The position numbers and the translations under genes were made by a program. Shown piece by piece: positions 1 to 8,968 of a DNA stretch of 64,000 nt. Positions within the stretch are counted from its first letter, which is position 1. Each line of letters opens with the position of its first letter. Origin of the DNA: Citrobacter freundii (GTDB lineage: Bacteria > Bacteroidota > Bacteroidia > Chitinophagales > Chitinophagaceae); the NCBI GenBank assembly GCA_003243445.1, contig QFQQ01000015.1, forward strand, positions 34,693 through 98,692. The letters are read 5' to 3'. The notes under the pieces are model-generated. The model was not told where the DNA came from. It saw nothing but the letters and a program-made list of their open reading frames with translations, and made no database searches.

Positions 1-286
1 CGGCAGTAAGCAGCTTAGCCGTTGCCATCACCAGCTTTGCGGTGTGTGGCGGAAAATGCAATTGTCTTTCGCCGTTATCGGTTTTGATCAGGATGCCGTT
101 AACATCGCCATTGTCATCACTTTCAAATTGCTGAACAATCCCCTTGAGCACTATTGGTCCGCCCTGTACCGGCAGATCATTCACAGGCACACGCGGACCT
201 TTATCATCGTTACATCCTGCCAATACGAACAAGCCGGCGAAAAGGATGGGCAAATAAAAACGATCGTATAAAGAGAGCAACCGCAT
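1..286 (-). CDS. Lipoprotein with FPPH motif, partial (C-terminus outside window)
   Basis: The reading frame runs off the left edge; 95 codons are visible. It starts MRLLSLYDRF, has a hydrophobic stretch and a lipobox LAGC with the acceptor Cys at about residue 25, so an outer- or inner-membrane lipoprotein is expected. The visible mature part contains the segment LHFPPHTAKL preceded by a short GILIKTDNG strand. The same layout (hydrophobic strand, D/N turn, L-x-F/I-PPH-x-A-x-x-L) occurs twice in the secreted protein at 2057-2752, so the two are probably related domains. It lies 38 bp downstream of the ArsB-like gene on the same strand, so co-transcription is likely. Function unknown; the start is the first ATG before the signal sequence. 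Confidence 0.7.
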   Translation of the reverse strand, partial: MRLLSLYDRFYLPILFAGLFVLAGCNDDKGPRVPVNDLPVQGGPIVLKGIVQQFESDDNGDVNGILIKTDNGERQLHFPPHTAKLVMATAKLLTA

Positions 287-324
287 GTCTTGTTTGTACT
301 GTTTTTTTGATCAATGTCTTATTC

Positions 325-1569
325 TTATATAAATAAAGACGCAATGGTAAATGCCAGCGTGACCGTCATGATCAGCAGTCCGAGTTTCAGGAATGCCCAT
401 GCGCTGACGTCAAGTCCTTCGCGCCGCAATGCTACCAGCCATAGTATGGTTGCCAGTGAACCGGTAACGGATAAATTCGGACCAAGGTCAACGGCGATCA
501 GCACCGAGCTCTTCACGATCTCCGGCACATGGCTTTCCTGAAGCACATTACCGGCGATCAGTCCGGCAGGCAGGTTATTGATCACGTTACAGCCAACTCC
601 AACGACCGCACTGCTGGCCCAGGCCGTTTTTGCCGCCGATGCATCGGATGCCTGATTGAGCAGGTCCGTCAGTTTTTGTGTAATGCCTGTTTTGTTCAGT
701 CCTTCAACGATTACAAACAATCCGCCCACCAATGGCATCACCGCCCAGGACACATGTTTTACAATTGTACTTACGCGCAGTCGCGCGCTGACTGTAACAA
801 TCAACGTGATCAGCACGCCGGTGATGGCAGTCGGCCAACCCAGGTCCCAATCCAATGCAGAGGCGGTCAGCAGTACGACTGCTGTCAACCCGATACCCGC
901 CAGTGCAACGCGGCCTCCATGTCCCAGTGCAGGAATTTCGATCTCTGTATCAATTACCTCATTCAATTGCTTTCGCTGCGTCAGCAGCAACAGCAGGCCC
1001 GTGCATACGATCGACACCAGCGAAGGCAGTAAATACCTGGGCAGCCATTCAAACAACGGAGGCATATGTTCTCCATAGATAACCAGGTTTGCAGGGTTGG
1101 ATATGGGCAGCACAAATGAAGCGGCATTAGCGATGAATGCGCAGATGAGCAAATACGGTAATGGGTTCTTCACTTTAGCGGACCTTACCGCATAGGCGAC
1201 TGCAGGCGTCAGCACAACGGCGGTAGCATCATTTGAAAGGAAGATCGTGACAATGGTACCCACGAGATAGATCAGTATGAAAAGTCTTATAGTGGAACCC
1301 TTCGACAACCGCGTAGCATGCGCCGCCAGCCAGTCAAATAGTTTGGCCTGCCGGGCTGTTTCCGCCAGCAACATCATTCCGGTGAGGAAAAGATAGACGT
1401 CAAGACCTTTTACAATACCCGACCAGCCTTCCGCGGGAGAGAGCAAGCCGGTGATCAAGAGCAACGCAGCGCCGGCTGTTGCCCAGATCGCTTCGGAAAG
1501 CCTGAACGGGCGAATGATGATCAGGGCGATGGTGAGCAATGAAATGATCCAGATAAATGTTGTTGACAT
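325..1569 (-). CDS. arsB: ArsB/SLC13-type permease (probable arsenite efflux)
   Basis: A 414-residue, almost wholly hydrophobic protein with about ten to twelve membrane helices. The segment FLSNDATAVVLTPAV (around residue 110) and a later GVGCNVINNLPAGL segment form the paired N-D/N-N re-entrant motifs of the ArsB/CitM/SLC13 ion-transporter superfamily. The length fits ArsB (about 420-430). In that family the protein exports arsenite or antimonite across the inner membrane by proton exchange, alone or with ArsA. No arsR, arsC or arsA is visible nearby, so the substrate is inferred from similarity only; another anion is possible. The next gene on the strand is the partial lipoprotein at the window edge. 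Confidence 0.78.
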   Translation of the reverse strand: MSTTFIWIISLLTIALIIIRPFRLSEAIWATAGAALLLITGLLSPAEGWSGIVKGLDVYLFLTGMMLLAETARQAKLFDWLAAHATRLSKGSTIRLFILIYLVGTIVTIFLSNDATAVVLTPAVAYAVRSAKVKNPLPYLLICAFIANAASFVLPISNPANLVIYGEHMPPLFEWLPRYLLPSLVSIVCTGLLLLLTQRKQLNEVIDTEIEIPALGHGGRVALAGIGLTAVVLLTASALDWDLGWPTAITGVLITLIVTVSARLRVSTIVKHVSWAVMPLVGGLFVIVEGLNKTGITQKLTDLLNQASDASAAKTAWASSAVVGVGCNVINNLPAGLIAGNVLQESHVPEIVKSSVLIAVDLGPNLSVTGSLATILWLVALRREGLDVSAWAFLKLGLLIMTVTLAFTIASLFI

Positions 1570-1721
1570 AATAGTTGATGAGAACTTTGTCAGCTTTGTT
1601 GGTTTCCACCTGTGCTGATATATTTAGATAAACCGGTTAACGACCTTTCTTTACAAGGGCAAGTTCGTTTGGAAATCGCTCATAAAAAAAATCAATTTGA
1701 GGGGCTTCTTTTTACGCAGGG

Positions 1722-1949
1722 TTGCCGTAGTGTTCCCGCAGATCACGCAGATTTACCTATCCGATTATTGACTATTTCTCCAATAATAAAACTGGTTTCA
1801 CTTTGTATCTGCAGATTCCGCAGATTAGTTTCTGATAGCTTGGGGATATCTGCGTAATCTGCGGATGCTGATAAAATACAGTTCTTTACAGATGGCCATT
1901 TCCACCATCGGACTGATAAATCTGCGTGATCTGCGGGATCCCCAGGCCA
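1722..1949. repeat. Family 1 TIR element, copy A (228 bp)
   Basis: Left end (1722-1756) reads CCGTAGTGTTCCCGCAGATC and onward into ACGCAGATTTA; the right end (about 1917-1949) is its inverted complement, ending GATCTGCGGGATCCCCAGGC. An inner inverted pair (GCAGATTCCGCAGAT at about 1810-1825 and ATCTGCGTAATCTGCGG at about 1848-1864) lies between. It is the same length as copy B at 2933-3160 and shares long internal sequence with it. It lies between the ArsB-like gene and the FPPH protein. It has no coding content. Confidence 0.8.
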
Positions 1950-2015
1950 CATACCAGTACAGCACTGGCTCGTTGTGGTTGTTGAACAGGTGATTTAATG
2001 AACCTAAATAGGAAA

Positions 2016-2040
2016 GCCGGCACTATAAGATCGTGCCGGC
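2016..2040 (-). terminator. Hairpin downstream of the FPPH protein gene
   Basis: The arms GCCGGCAC and GTGCCGGC are perfectly complementary around a 9-nt loop, 17 bp beyond the stop codon of the minus-strand gene at 2057. On the minus strand it is followed by a T-rich stretch (TTTCCTATTT), which fits a Rho-independent terminator. Confidence 0.6.
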
Positions 2041-2056
2041 CGGTTTCTCAGATAGG

Positions 2057-2752
2057 TTATCGGGTGAGATATTGTTTTCCATTGACGGTAAGTGTAGTGG
2101 CATGAACGATGCTATAATTACCGCTCATTGCTTCGCCGCTGGCAGCTGCTCTTTTATTACCGGTATACCCCACACTGCTACCCGTTTGCAGTAAGGCGGC
2201 GAGCTGTGCAGCTACATGAGGCGGAATACGGAGAATGGTTTTTCCATCCAGCAACAGACCTTTGATCTCACCCATGGGGCCGGTTTGCAAGGCGCTGATC
2301 TTGCCGGTACCTTCTACTGCTTCTTCAGCAGGTGGGGTGCTTAGTTCGGCAGGTGGAGTGTCGGTAAATGTTTTACCGCCTGCGTTAAGTTTGATCATAT
2401 GTAATTCCCTGCGTCCTTCCGGGCTGATCTCCTGTACTCCGCTGACTGTTACGGTGGAACCAACGGAAGCGGATTTCGTGAGCTGTGCACCCATGTGCGG
2501 CGGGAATCTCACCAGCAGGCTGTCATTGTTATTGATCATATAAAATCCATCATACACGTAGTCGTCATTGGCCGAAAGACGCGCTACTTTGCCGCTGAAG
2601 GTTGATACTTCCTGTAATTGAGCGGCAGGCGGAGGCGGCATCATTGGTCCGGGACGGGGAACAGGACCAGGTCCGGGAGCAGGCGGTTGTGCATGGACAT
2701 TGTTGAATAAAAATGTTGCGGCCATCAATGAGGTTAAAAGAAATACTTTCAT
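2057..2752 (-). CDS. Secreted proline-rich protein with two FPPH repeats
   Basis: Start chosen at the ATG giving MKVFLLTSLMAATFLF, a clean Sec signal peptide ending at about VHAQ; an upstream in-frame ATG at 2812 would bury it. The 231-residue product has a short Pro/Gly-rich linker (residues 23-45) followed by two tandem repeats of about 80 residues. Each contains a beta-rich segment and the motif RFPPHMGAQL (first) or RIPPHVAAQL (second). Between them is a Thr/Pro/Glu-rich spacer. The small-barrel look (OB-like) is inference. The partial lipoprotein at 1-286 carries the same motif. I do not recognise a named family; it is likely periplasmic or surface-exposed. Confidence 0.7.
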   Translation of the reverse strand: MKVFLLTSLMAATFLFNNVHAQPPAPGPGPVPRPGPMMPPPPAAQLQEVSTFSGKVARLSANDDYVYDGFYMINNNDSLLVRFPPHMGAQLTKSASVGSTVTVSGVQEISPEGRRELHMIKLNAGGKTFTDTPPAELSTPPAEEAVEGTGKISALQTGPMGEIKGLLLDGKTILRIPPHVAAQLAALLQTGSSVGYTGNKRAAASGEAMSGNYSIVHATTLTVNGKQYLTR

Positions 2753-2932
2753 GACTTTTAGTTTTAATAGTTTGGAATGATAAGAGCGATAGGTATTAGT
2801 GTCGCATCTCACCCTACAAAACTGTGATGCCCGTTTAAAGACTGCATGAAAAGGAAATTAATTTTTCTTCATCTCGCCGCTGAAACCATGTGAGTGTGTA
2901 ACGATTGATGTTATTATCTGTGTGGATTACGC

Positions 2933-3160
2933 TGGCGTAGGGTTCCCGCAGATTACGCAGATTTACCTATCCAATTATTGACTATTTCTCCTCTAATAAA
3001 ATTGGTTTCACTTTGGATCCGCAGATCCCGCAGATATCTTCGTGTTATCGGAAATTTATCCGCGAAATCTGCGGATGCTGGTAAAAGATGGCTGTATAAT
3101 AGGTGATAATTTCGATTATCGTAAAGATAAATCTGCGCAATCTGCGGGAACCCTACGCCA
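2933..3160. repeat. Family 1 TIR element, copy B (228 bp)
   Basis: The best-preserved copy. The left end TGGCGTAGGGTTCCCGCAGA continues into TTACGCAGATTTA, and the right end AAATCTGCGCAATCTGCGGG runs on into AACCCTACGCCA, giving about 33 bp of near-perfect terminal inverted repeat. An inner inverted pair (CCGCAGATCCCGCAGAT at about 3019 and AAATCTGCGGATGC at about 3066) sits in the middle. Its internal sequence from about 2961 to 3015 is nearly identical to copy A. It lies between the FPPH gene and the AraC gene. Confidence 0.85.
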
Positions 3161-3199
3161 AACCATATGAAGAACAGCTTCAGCAATCTTTACAAAACC

Positions 3200-4225
3200 T
3201 TACTCAGTACTCTTCAGTTTCCTGATCATTTCTCCCGGAGCATAGCCATGGTGTTTTTTAAACTGATTGATAAAATGGCTTGCCTTCTGGTATCCCATTT
3301 CTTCAGCAAGTATATTCACCGTAACACGTCTTTCTTCCAGGATCATTTTAGCGAGTTGCATTTTTTTAAACAGGTAATATTGATAGATGCCTTTGCCAAA
3401 TACTGCTTTGAATTGCCGCTTCAATGATGATTCAGATGTAGCCGCTTTTCTGGCCAGTTCCCCGAGTGGAAGGAGCGGCTGGCGGAGATTAGCGGTGATC
3501 TCCTTCTCCAGCGCATATATTCTTTCCAGGTTGTGAATGCGCTCGGACGGCTCAGCTTTGGAAGGACCGGTGGTGAAATCGGTGAGTAAGGCACTGGTCA
3601 GGAAAGAGATCATCTCATCGATCTCTGTGGTATTGGTACCAGGATCTGTTGCTTTCCGATACAGTTCGGTAAGCTGAGCCGTTACAGCGAGTGAACACAT
3701 TTTAAGACGGATCACCGGCACCTTAGAATCCATAGAAAGCAGGAACTGACCTTCTTTCCAGTCCTGAAAAAAGTCAGCCGTAAGACCGATCTCCACCAAC
3801 TGTACATTGTGATAGCTTGCCAGCTCGAAACGTGTTGCCGCTGCTGACGGGATCAGCATCATTGCCGGCGCATCGGGCTTATTCAATTGAAGACTGAAGC
3901 CTGTTTGCCGTAAAAAGAAGAATTCCGGATTGAAGACATATAAAAGCGAAAGAACTATGGTGCTATTCTCCCATTTACGTTTAAGAAAGCACCCATTGCT
4001 GCTGACAGACATGCTCCATATACGCAGGTAGATACCCGATCCCATACGCAACATCTTCACTGTTCCCTTAGCAATGTTACTATCTATATAGTTCAGGTCA
4101 TCACGCGTTGCTGCACCGATCGCATTGAGAAATATCTGCCAGCCCGGTTCGTCATCTGGAGCGGGGATAACAAGGTGGGGTGTTATCATCTGCAATTTCT
4201 TCAAAAAATACAGCCCGTTGTACAT
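3200..4225 (-). CDS. AraC-family transcriptional regulator (PchR-like)
   Basis: A 341-residue protein. The last 100 residues form the double helix-turn-helix of AraC regulators: LGELARKAATSESSLKRQFK is the first HTH, and NILAEEMGYQKASHFINQFK followed by HHGYAPGEM is the second. The N-terminal 220 residues are an effector domain without a recognisable motif. The arrangement resembles PchR-type regulators, which often respond to siderophores or small ligands; the ligand here is unknown. An alternative start 12 codons downstream (MITPHLVI) is possible. It faces the divergent T9SS cargo gene at 4433, so control of that gene is a reasonable guess. Confidence 0.85.
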   Translation of the reverse strand: MYNGLYFLKKLQMITPHLVIPAPDDEPGWQIFLNAIGAATRDDLNYIDSNIAKGTVKMLRMGSGIYLRIWSMSVSSNGCFLKRKWENSTIVLSLLYVFNPEFFFLRQTGFSLQLNKPDAPAMMLIPSAAATRFELASYHNVQLVEIGLTADFFQDWKEGQFLLSMDSKVPVIRLKMCSLAVTAQLTELYRKATDPGTNTTEIDEMISFLTSALLTDFTTGPSKAEPSERIHNLERIYALEKEITANLRQPLLPLGELARKAATSESSLKRQFKAVFGKGIYQYYLFKKMQLAKMILEERRVTVNILAEEMGYQKASHFINQFKKHHGYAPGEMIRKLKSTE

Positions 4226-4387
4226 GTACCAAAATCCAACAATCCTCTTTAAAGGTCATCATTAAGGGCTTGTGTTTATACAACATAAGTTAAAACATAT
4301 AAAAAGGCCTTTTAAGAATATAGTTTTTTTACGATTGTACTATTCCGGTCTCTTCGGGGCATACACTGCGCCATATGCGGTATCTAC

Positions 4388-4406
4388 GTACAGGGCCGGC
4401 CTGTAC
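4388..4406. promoter_or_regulatory. 19-bp near-perfect palindrome upstream of the T9SS gene
   Basis: GTACAGGGCCGGCCTGTAC reads the same on both strands except for one central pair. It lies 27 bp before the ATG of the T9SS cargo gene and within the 207-bp region shared with the divergent AraC gene. It could be an operator or a 5'-UTR hairpin; nothing in the sequence decides between them. Confidence 0.4.
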
Positions 4407-4432
4407 TTTTATCATTGTCAAAACCCTACCTT

Positions 4433-6409
4433 ATGAATAAATTCTTACAGGCTATCATGGCCGGCGTTCTTGTTTTATGCATGGCCCCATTCTTTACTTA
4501 CGCGCAAACCACCTCCCGTACATATGCAAATTTCCAGGGAACATACCGCACAGGCTTATTTGCAGTTGGAGCCGAAACAGTGTTCGGTCAGCTGGCCGAT
4601 GCTGCAAAAGCTGTTGACGGTGATGTTAAGACTGCATCTGTTCCGAATATACCCGCCGGTCTTGTCGGGCTGGCATCCGTGACCCAATACCTTGGATTCA
4701 CGGTGGACGGTAATCTAAATACAGCGAGGCAAATCAGCGCAGGAATACCTGTCGCCATAAAATTGAGCTTGCCCAAAAGTGTGATAGGTCTTGCCGATAA
4801 GATTGAGGTCGGTGTATATACAGGCTTACAGCCGGTGGCGCTTGATATAAATGGTATACTGGGAACAGGCACGGGAAATGCCGCCGGTTATAAGGCAACG
4901 TCCTCAACTGTTCTTTACACGGGCGCCGCGCTGGTCAACGCACTGAATGGTTCCGGTGAAGTGGAACTTATATTAACACCGTCCCAGCAGTATGAAGGTG
5001 TATATGTAAAGCTTAGCGGCAATCTTTTGTCAGTGGCATTATCGATGCAGGTCTTTCATGCATACATATCAGAGAGCAATCCGTTGGGTTGTGCCATCCA
5101 GGGTAAGCCTATCGACCTGTTTTCCGGTACAAGAGGAAATCCACTGGTCAATCTGCTGTCAGCCACCGGAACAGTCAACGATCCATGGTCATCGGTTGAT
5201 GACGGTGCTTCACGCATGAACACCTATGCTTCTATCAGCACCGGAACACAGGTATTAAGTGAAGTATTTGAGACGGTCGTCTTTAATACAGCAGCAAAGG
5301 CAGGGGATTCGTTGCAACTGGTCATAGAAGATCCCGGTGCGCAATTACTGGATCTGAATTTGCTGGGCGGCATGAGGATAACACCGTATAACGGCGGTAC
5401 TGCGGGTCCGGTCATCACAAGTGCGCAGGCGGGTCTTTCTCTCCGGTTACTCACGCCGTCTTCATCAAAGTATAAACTGACTGTTCCTGTATCGTCTTCT
5501 TTTGATCGCGTGGATATTGCGCTGGGTGGCGTCGCGGGAGTACTGAGCCAGTTGCGGGTATATGATGTGCAACGCGTGATGCCCGTTCCGTTGGTGACCG
5601 GCAATACAGGCACCCGCACGGTGGATACCATCACCGTGTACAAAGGTTCCTCCCTGCAACTGAATGCAAACGCCAGCGATCCGGTGAGCTGGCATACAAG
5701 CGGAGGTTCACTGCTGGGCAATGGTCCCACTTATACCATCCCTTCCGTGATGACGGATGGAGTATACGTTGCCACCTCTACACGCAATGGCTGTGTGCAA
5801 TTAACATCAAGCTATACCATTTTTGTGAAGGTGATAGAGCATGTGACATTACCTGTACGCGATCTGATCCTGAAGGGGAAGAAAGAAAAAGACCGTATTT
5901 CTATTCAATGGTCAGCTAAGGACGAATACGCTGTCAGCCATTACATATTGCAAAAGAAAGTTGAACAGGACTTCGTTGATATCGCTATGATCTTTGCAAA
6001 AGGTAACCACACAGATGTTGACTACAGTTTTGCTGATAACACTCCGGTCACCGGGGGGAATATTTACAGGCTGGGCATTCATGAACAAACTGGCGCTGTT
6101 CAATATTCCGGAGCCATAGAGGTGCTCTGGCAGCCGGATAGGATCTCTCCGGGCATCACTATTTTTCCCAACCCGGCAAAAAGAGATGACAGAATATATA
6201 TCCAGGGCCTGGATGAAGGAAAGTATTCACTGTCGATCATAGGGGCGGGAGGCCAGTTGTATTTGCAGACCAGCATCATTGTGAACGGCAGCCAGCGCAC
6301 CCCGTCATTGGCAACAGGAGAGCTGGTACCCGGTCTGTACTGGATGAAAGTAAGTGCTGTCGAAGGAACAGGTCAGCTGAACAGCACGAAGGCGTTCTGG
6401 ATAAAATAA
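4433..6409 (+). CDS. Secreted protein with T9SS C-terminal sorting domain
   Basis: Start set at the ATG giving MNKFLQAIMAGVLVLCMAPF, a signal peptide cleaved at about TYAQ; the frame could be extended six codons to a TTG but without benefit. The 658-residue product has a long beta-rich region, an Ig-like/PKD-like segment around residues 390-465, a fibronectin-like segment (about 470-560), and a typical type A sorting domain at the end beginning ITIFPNPAKRDDRIYI and ending in a Lys. Proteins of this build are exported through the type IX secretion system and anchored or released at the surface. No catalytic motif was seen, so it may be an adhesin or cell-surface structural protein. Confidence 0.8.
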   Translation: MNKFLQAIMAGVLVLCMAPFFTYAQTTSRTYANFQGTYRTGLFAVGAETVFGQLADAAKAVDGDVKTASVPNIPAGLVGLASVTQYLGFTVDGNLNTARQISAGIPVAIKLSLPKSVIGLADKIEVGVYTGLQPVALDINGILGTGTGNAAGYKATSSTVLYTGAALVNALNGSGEVELILTPSQQYEGVYVKLSGNLLSVALSMQVFHAYISESNPLGCAIQGKPIDLFSGTRGNPLVNLLSATGTVNDPWSSVDDGASRMNTYASISTGTQVLSEVFETVVFNTAAKAGDSLQLVIEDPGAQLLDLNLLGGMRITPYNGGTAGPVITSAQAGLSLRLLTPSSSKYKLTVPVSSSFDRVDIALGGVAGVLSQLRVYDVQRVMPVPLVTGNTGTRTVDTITVYKGSSLQLNANASDPVSWHTSGGSLLGNGPTYTIPSVMTDGVYVATSTRNGCVQLTSSYTIFVKVIEHVTLPVRDLILKGKKEKDRISIQWSAKDEYAVSHYILQKKVEQDFVDIAMIFAKGNHTDVDYSFADNTPVTGGNIYRLGIHEQTGAVQYSGAIEVLWQPDRISPGITIFPNPAKRDDRIYIQGLDEGKYSLSIIGAGGQLYLQTSIIVNGSQRTPSLATGELVPGLYWMKVSAVEGTGQLNSTKAFWIK

Positions 6410-6540
6410 AACTGCCGCAGGTAATAGTAATTCCGGAAAACCGATTGGTTATCCATGCCATCCTGCCGGTGAGGGTCGGCAACCACGAAGGAACCATGCT
6501 GGATGATATGACATTATTGGATACAGTTCAATTAAATCAA

Positions 6541-7605
6541 CTAGTATTTAATATCAAAAATACCTGCTGATACTTCCTGTGAAACCACGGTGCCCTGGTA
6601 TGTTTTTGCTTTTAAAATACCCGTAAATGTTCCTTTCAATGTCTTTGCAACGGGGTCGAACGCAGTAATGATAACAGTGCCTTTCCCATCTTCTGTGCTG
6701 CTGCTGTAGATCAGGTTTGGACCTATGGTAATGGCATAACGGTCATTATAAGTAATTTCTGATTTGGCAGTGCCCTTGCATGTATAGGTGCCGGGTCCTG
6801 TAACATCATCAAGGTTAATGGTCAATCGTCTTGTGCGTTGACCTCCGGCATTTATGTTATTGCCGGTTATCCAGGAGCCAGTGATGCTCAATTCACCTGA
6901 GCTGTAGCTTGCAACGATCTTTTTATTCTCTGTATTATTGATATAGGTATCAAATGAGATGGGAGTTCCTGTCAGATTACAGGACAGTTTTGATACAAGC
7001 TCATTAACGGCAAAAGGTAATGTGCCAAGGTCCAGCTGCTGACCGTTTGCCAGCTCAATTTTCTTTTCCGGAGGCGCAACGTGTGTTGGCCTGGCAATAA
7101 AAGTCAACGTGTAATTACCGGCCGGAAGATATGGGAAGGTGAATGCACCCGTGTTAGGGTCAGGAATGACTGAAAATGTACTGGGCCCCGTTATTAAGGC
7201 ATAGACGACTGCATTGGCGGGAGACACAATGCCGCTTATGCTGCTATTCCCCAGCGGCTGCAAAGGCGTAATGGCAATGCTGCCGAGGTCATTTGTTACA
7301 CCGGCTGTAACTGTAATTTTTAAAGGAATGTGATTGAGGAAACGCGAAGTAGTGAAAAACACTAAAAAATAAGTTCCGGGTTTGACCGTGGTAAAATGGA
7401 AATTCCCATCACTGTCTGGTGTAATATGCAGCGTGTCCAATTGTGTGTCCTCGACAGGCATCAGCGTTAATTTGGTGACGGCATAAGCCGGCGTGATGGT
7501 TCCTTTGACATCGCCGGTTGCAGGCGGGTTCTCTTTGTCTTTTGTACAGGAAGAAAGAAATGCGGCGAAGCTGATCAGCAAAAAAAGGCGAAGTGTCATA
7601 GTCAT
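6541..7605 (-). CDS. Lipoprotein with carboxypeptidase-regulatory-like domains
   Basis: A 354-residue protein with a lipobox FLSSC (Cys at about residue 20). Two adjacent beta-sandwich modules follow, one at residues 30-110 and one at 118-190, each with the pattern G-x-I-x-P-x-x-A ending in LPAGNYTLTF or VKPGTYFLVF, typical of CarboxypepD_reg-like and prealbumin-like folds. The C-terminal 130 residues (SCNLTGTPISFDTY to SAGIFDIKY) resemble the DUF6252-type domain common in Bacteroidota lipoproteins. Presumably surface or periplasmic; role unknown. It converges on the T9SS gene and diverges from the sensor kinase at 7717. Confidence 0.7.
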   Translation of the reverse strand: MTMTLRLFLLISFAAFLSSCTKDKENPPATGDVKGTITPAYAVTKLTLMPVEDTQLDTLHITPDSDGNFHFTTVKPGTYFLVFFTTSRFLNHIPLKITVTAGVTNDLGSIAITPLQPLGNSSISGIVSPANAVVYALITGPSTFSVIPDPNTGAFTFPYLPAGNYTLTFIARPTHVAPPEKKIELANGQQLDLGTLPFAVNELVSKLSCNLTGTPISFDTYINNTENKKIVASYSSGELSITGSWITGNNINAGGQRTRRLTINLDDVTGPGTYTCKGTAKSEITYNDRYAITIGPNLIYSSSTEDGKGTVIITAFDPVAKTLKGTFTGILKAKTYQGTVVSQEVSAGIFDIKY

Positions 7606-7716
7606 GCGTGTTGCGCAAAGATATTCCCGCCTGTTCGCCGTAACAATCCCGCAGAATGGGTGATTTTTGCTGGTTACAGATTGATCAGCCGTTAAAAAGT
7701 GTACATTAGGATTGTC

Positions 7717-8967
7717 ATGTTATTTGAAAAGATCGTTACTTATTTTCTTCCGGCCGAAGTCCGTTCAGATAAAACACATCCAAAGTACCATGCGCTCAGG
7801 GTGGTATTAAGTGCGACCCTGATCGGTCTGCCATTGATTCTGCTTTTCCCTGTTATACTATATGCGATCGGTAAGCCGTCGCTGGGGTTCCTGATCAATG
7901 CCGGCCTTATCGTGGTGATCATATTGTCCATAAAATTTTATGGCCATTACCGGATACCAATGACGGTCACTGCGCTCGTTTCGTATTTTATCATATACGA
8001 TTGGATCAGGGATTCAGGGTATATCTATTCCTCCAATGTGAGTATTTTACACATGTATTTACTGGCAGCGATCTGGTCGGATAAAAAATACGGCTGGTGG
8101 GCGATATTTACCAACCTGTCATTGTTTGTCTTTATTTATTATAAAACGCCACAGCAGGTTGGGACCGGGGCAGTCGATCACGTACTTGGCAGTCCGCAAT
8201 ATGCATTGATGCTGAATCTGCTTATCACCATATTCTTCGGAGGTTTTCTGGCTTACCTGCAGCTCGACCAGGAAAAAGACCGGGCAAAGATCAGGGAACT
8301 GCAGGAACGGAAGATCAGCCTGCTGGATGAAGCCGTCAAACAAAGGACCGATCAGTTGAATAGTATCCGGGAAAATATTGCCAGGGATTTTCATGATCAG
8401 ACTGGCAATATGCTGTCAGCCATTACCCGGCAGGCCGGCCTTCTCAGGATTCAGCTACAGGATAACGTTGCAGCAAAACCCGTGGTGGAAAGCATCATTC
8501 AGAACAGCAATGCACTCTACGCCGGCAGCAAGGATTTTTTATGGCATTTGAATCATCATAGCGACGACCCTGGAGAATTATTCGATTACCTCACTTCTTA
8601 CGGACAACATTTTTACAACCAGTTCGATATTGCTTTTTCTTCCCTGGCGGAACAATGCAGCCGCGTACAGATCAGCCCGTCAGCCGCATTGAATCTTCTT
8701 TCTATCTTTAAAGAAGCCATGACCAATGTGGTGAAGCATTCCGGGGCCACTGAGGTTGAATTGAAGATGATCTGCCCGCCTGGTCTGATACTATATTCCT
8801 TAAAGGATAACGGATCATGGAAAGAACCTGAAGCCAACAGTGAGCATTACGGGCTTTTCAATATTGAGAAACGGTGCGCCGAAAACAAATTTATCTTTCA
8901 ACTTTCACGTGAGCCGGAAGGTACGACCGTTTTAGTGGTTGTGCCGCTGATGCCGGATAAAAGTTAA
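7717..8967 (+). CDS. Membrane sensor histidine kinase, NarL-partner type
   Basis: Start placed at the ATG giving MLFEKIVTYFLPAEV; an upstream in-frame GTG is less likely. The 416-residue protein has about six membrane helices in the first 190 residues, a short coiled coil (EKDRAKIRELQERKIS), then a HisKA_3-type dimerisation box ARDFHDQTGNMLSAI with the phospho-accepting His at about residue 226. The HATPase part has the N-box KEAMTNVVKHSGA, a DNG box and GLFNIEKRC. It lacks a separate periplasmic sensor domain, so it may sense a membrane or cytoplasmic signal. The stop is followed after one base by the response regulator, so the pair is translationally linked. Confidence 0.88.
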   Translation: MLFEKIVTYFLPAEVRSDKTHPKYHALRVVLSATLIGLPLILLFPVILYAIGKPSLGFLINAGLIVVIILSIKFYGHYRIPMTVTALVSYFIIYDWIRDSGYIYSSNVSILHMYLLAAIWSDKKYGWWAIFTNLSLFVFIYYKTPQQVGTGAVDHVLGSPQYALMLNLLITIFFGGFLAYLQLDQEKDRAKIRELQERKISLLDEAVKQRTDQLNSIRENIARDFHDQTGNMLSAITRQAGLLRIQLQDNVAAKPVVESIIQNSNALYAGSKDFLWHLNHHSDDPGELFDYLTSYGQHFYNQFDIAFSSLAEQCSRVQISPSAALNLLSIFKEAMTNVVKHSGATEVELKMICPPGLILYSLKDNGSWKEPEANSEHYGLFNIEKRCAENKFIFQLSREPEGTTVLVVVPLMPDKS

Positions 8968-8968
8968 T

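Noticed and set aside
1743..1952. Similar small proteins on the minus strand in 1743-1952 and 2953-3186 (both ending GEIVNN.IGKSA)
   Set aside because: The likeness comes from the underlying family 1 repeat DNA; no ribosome site, no codon bias, and the frames run through inverted repeats.
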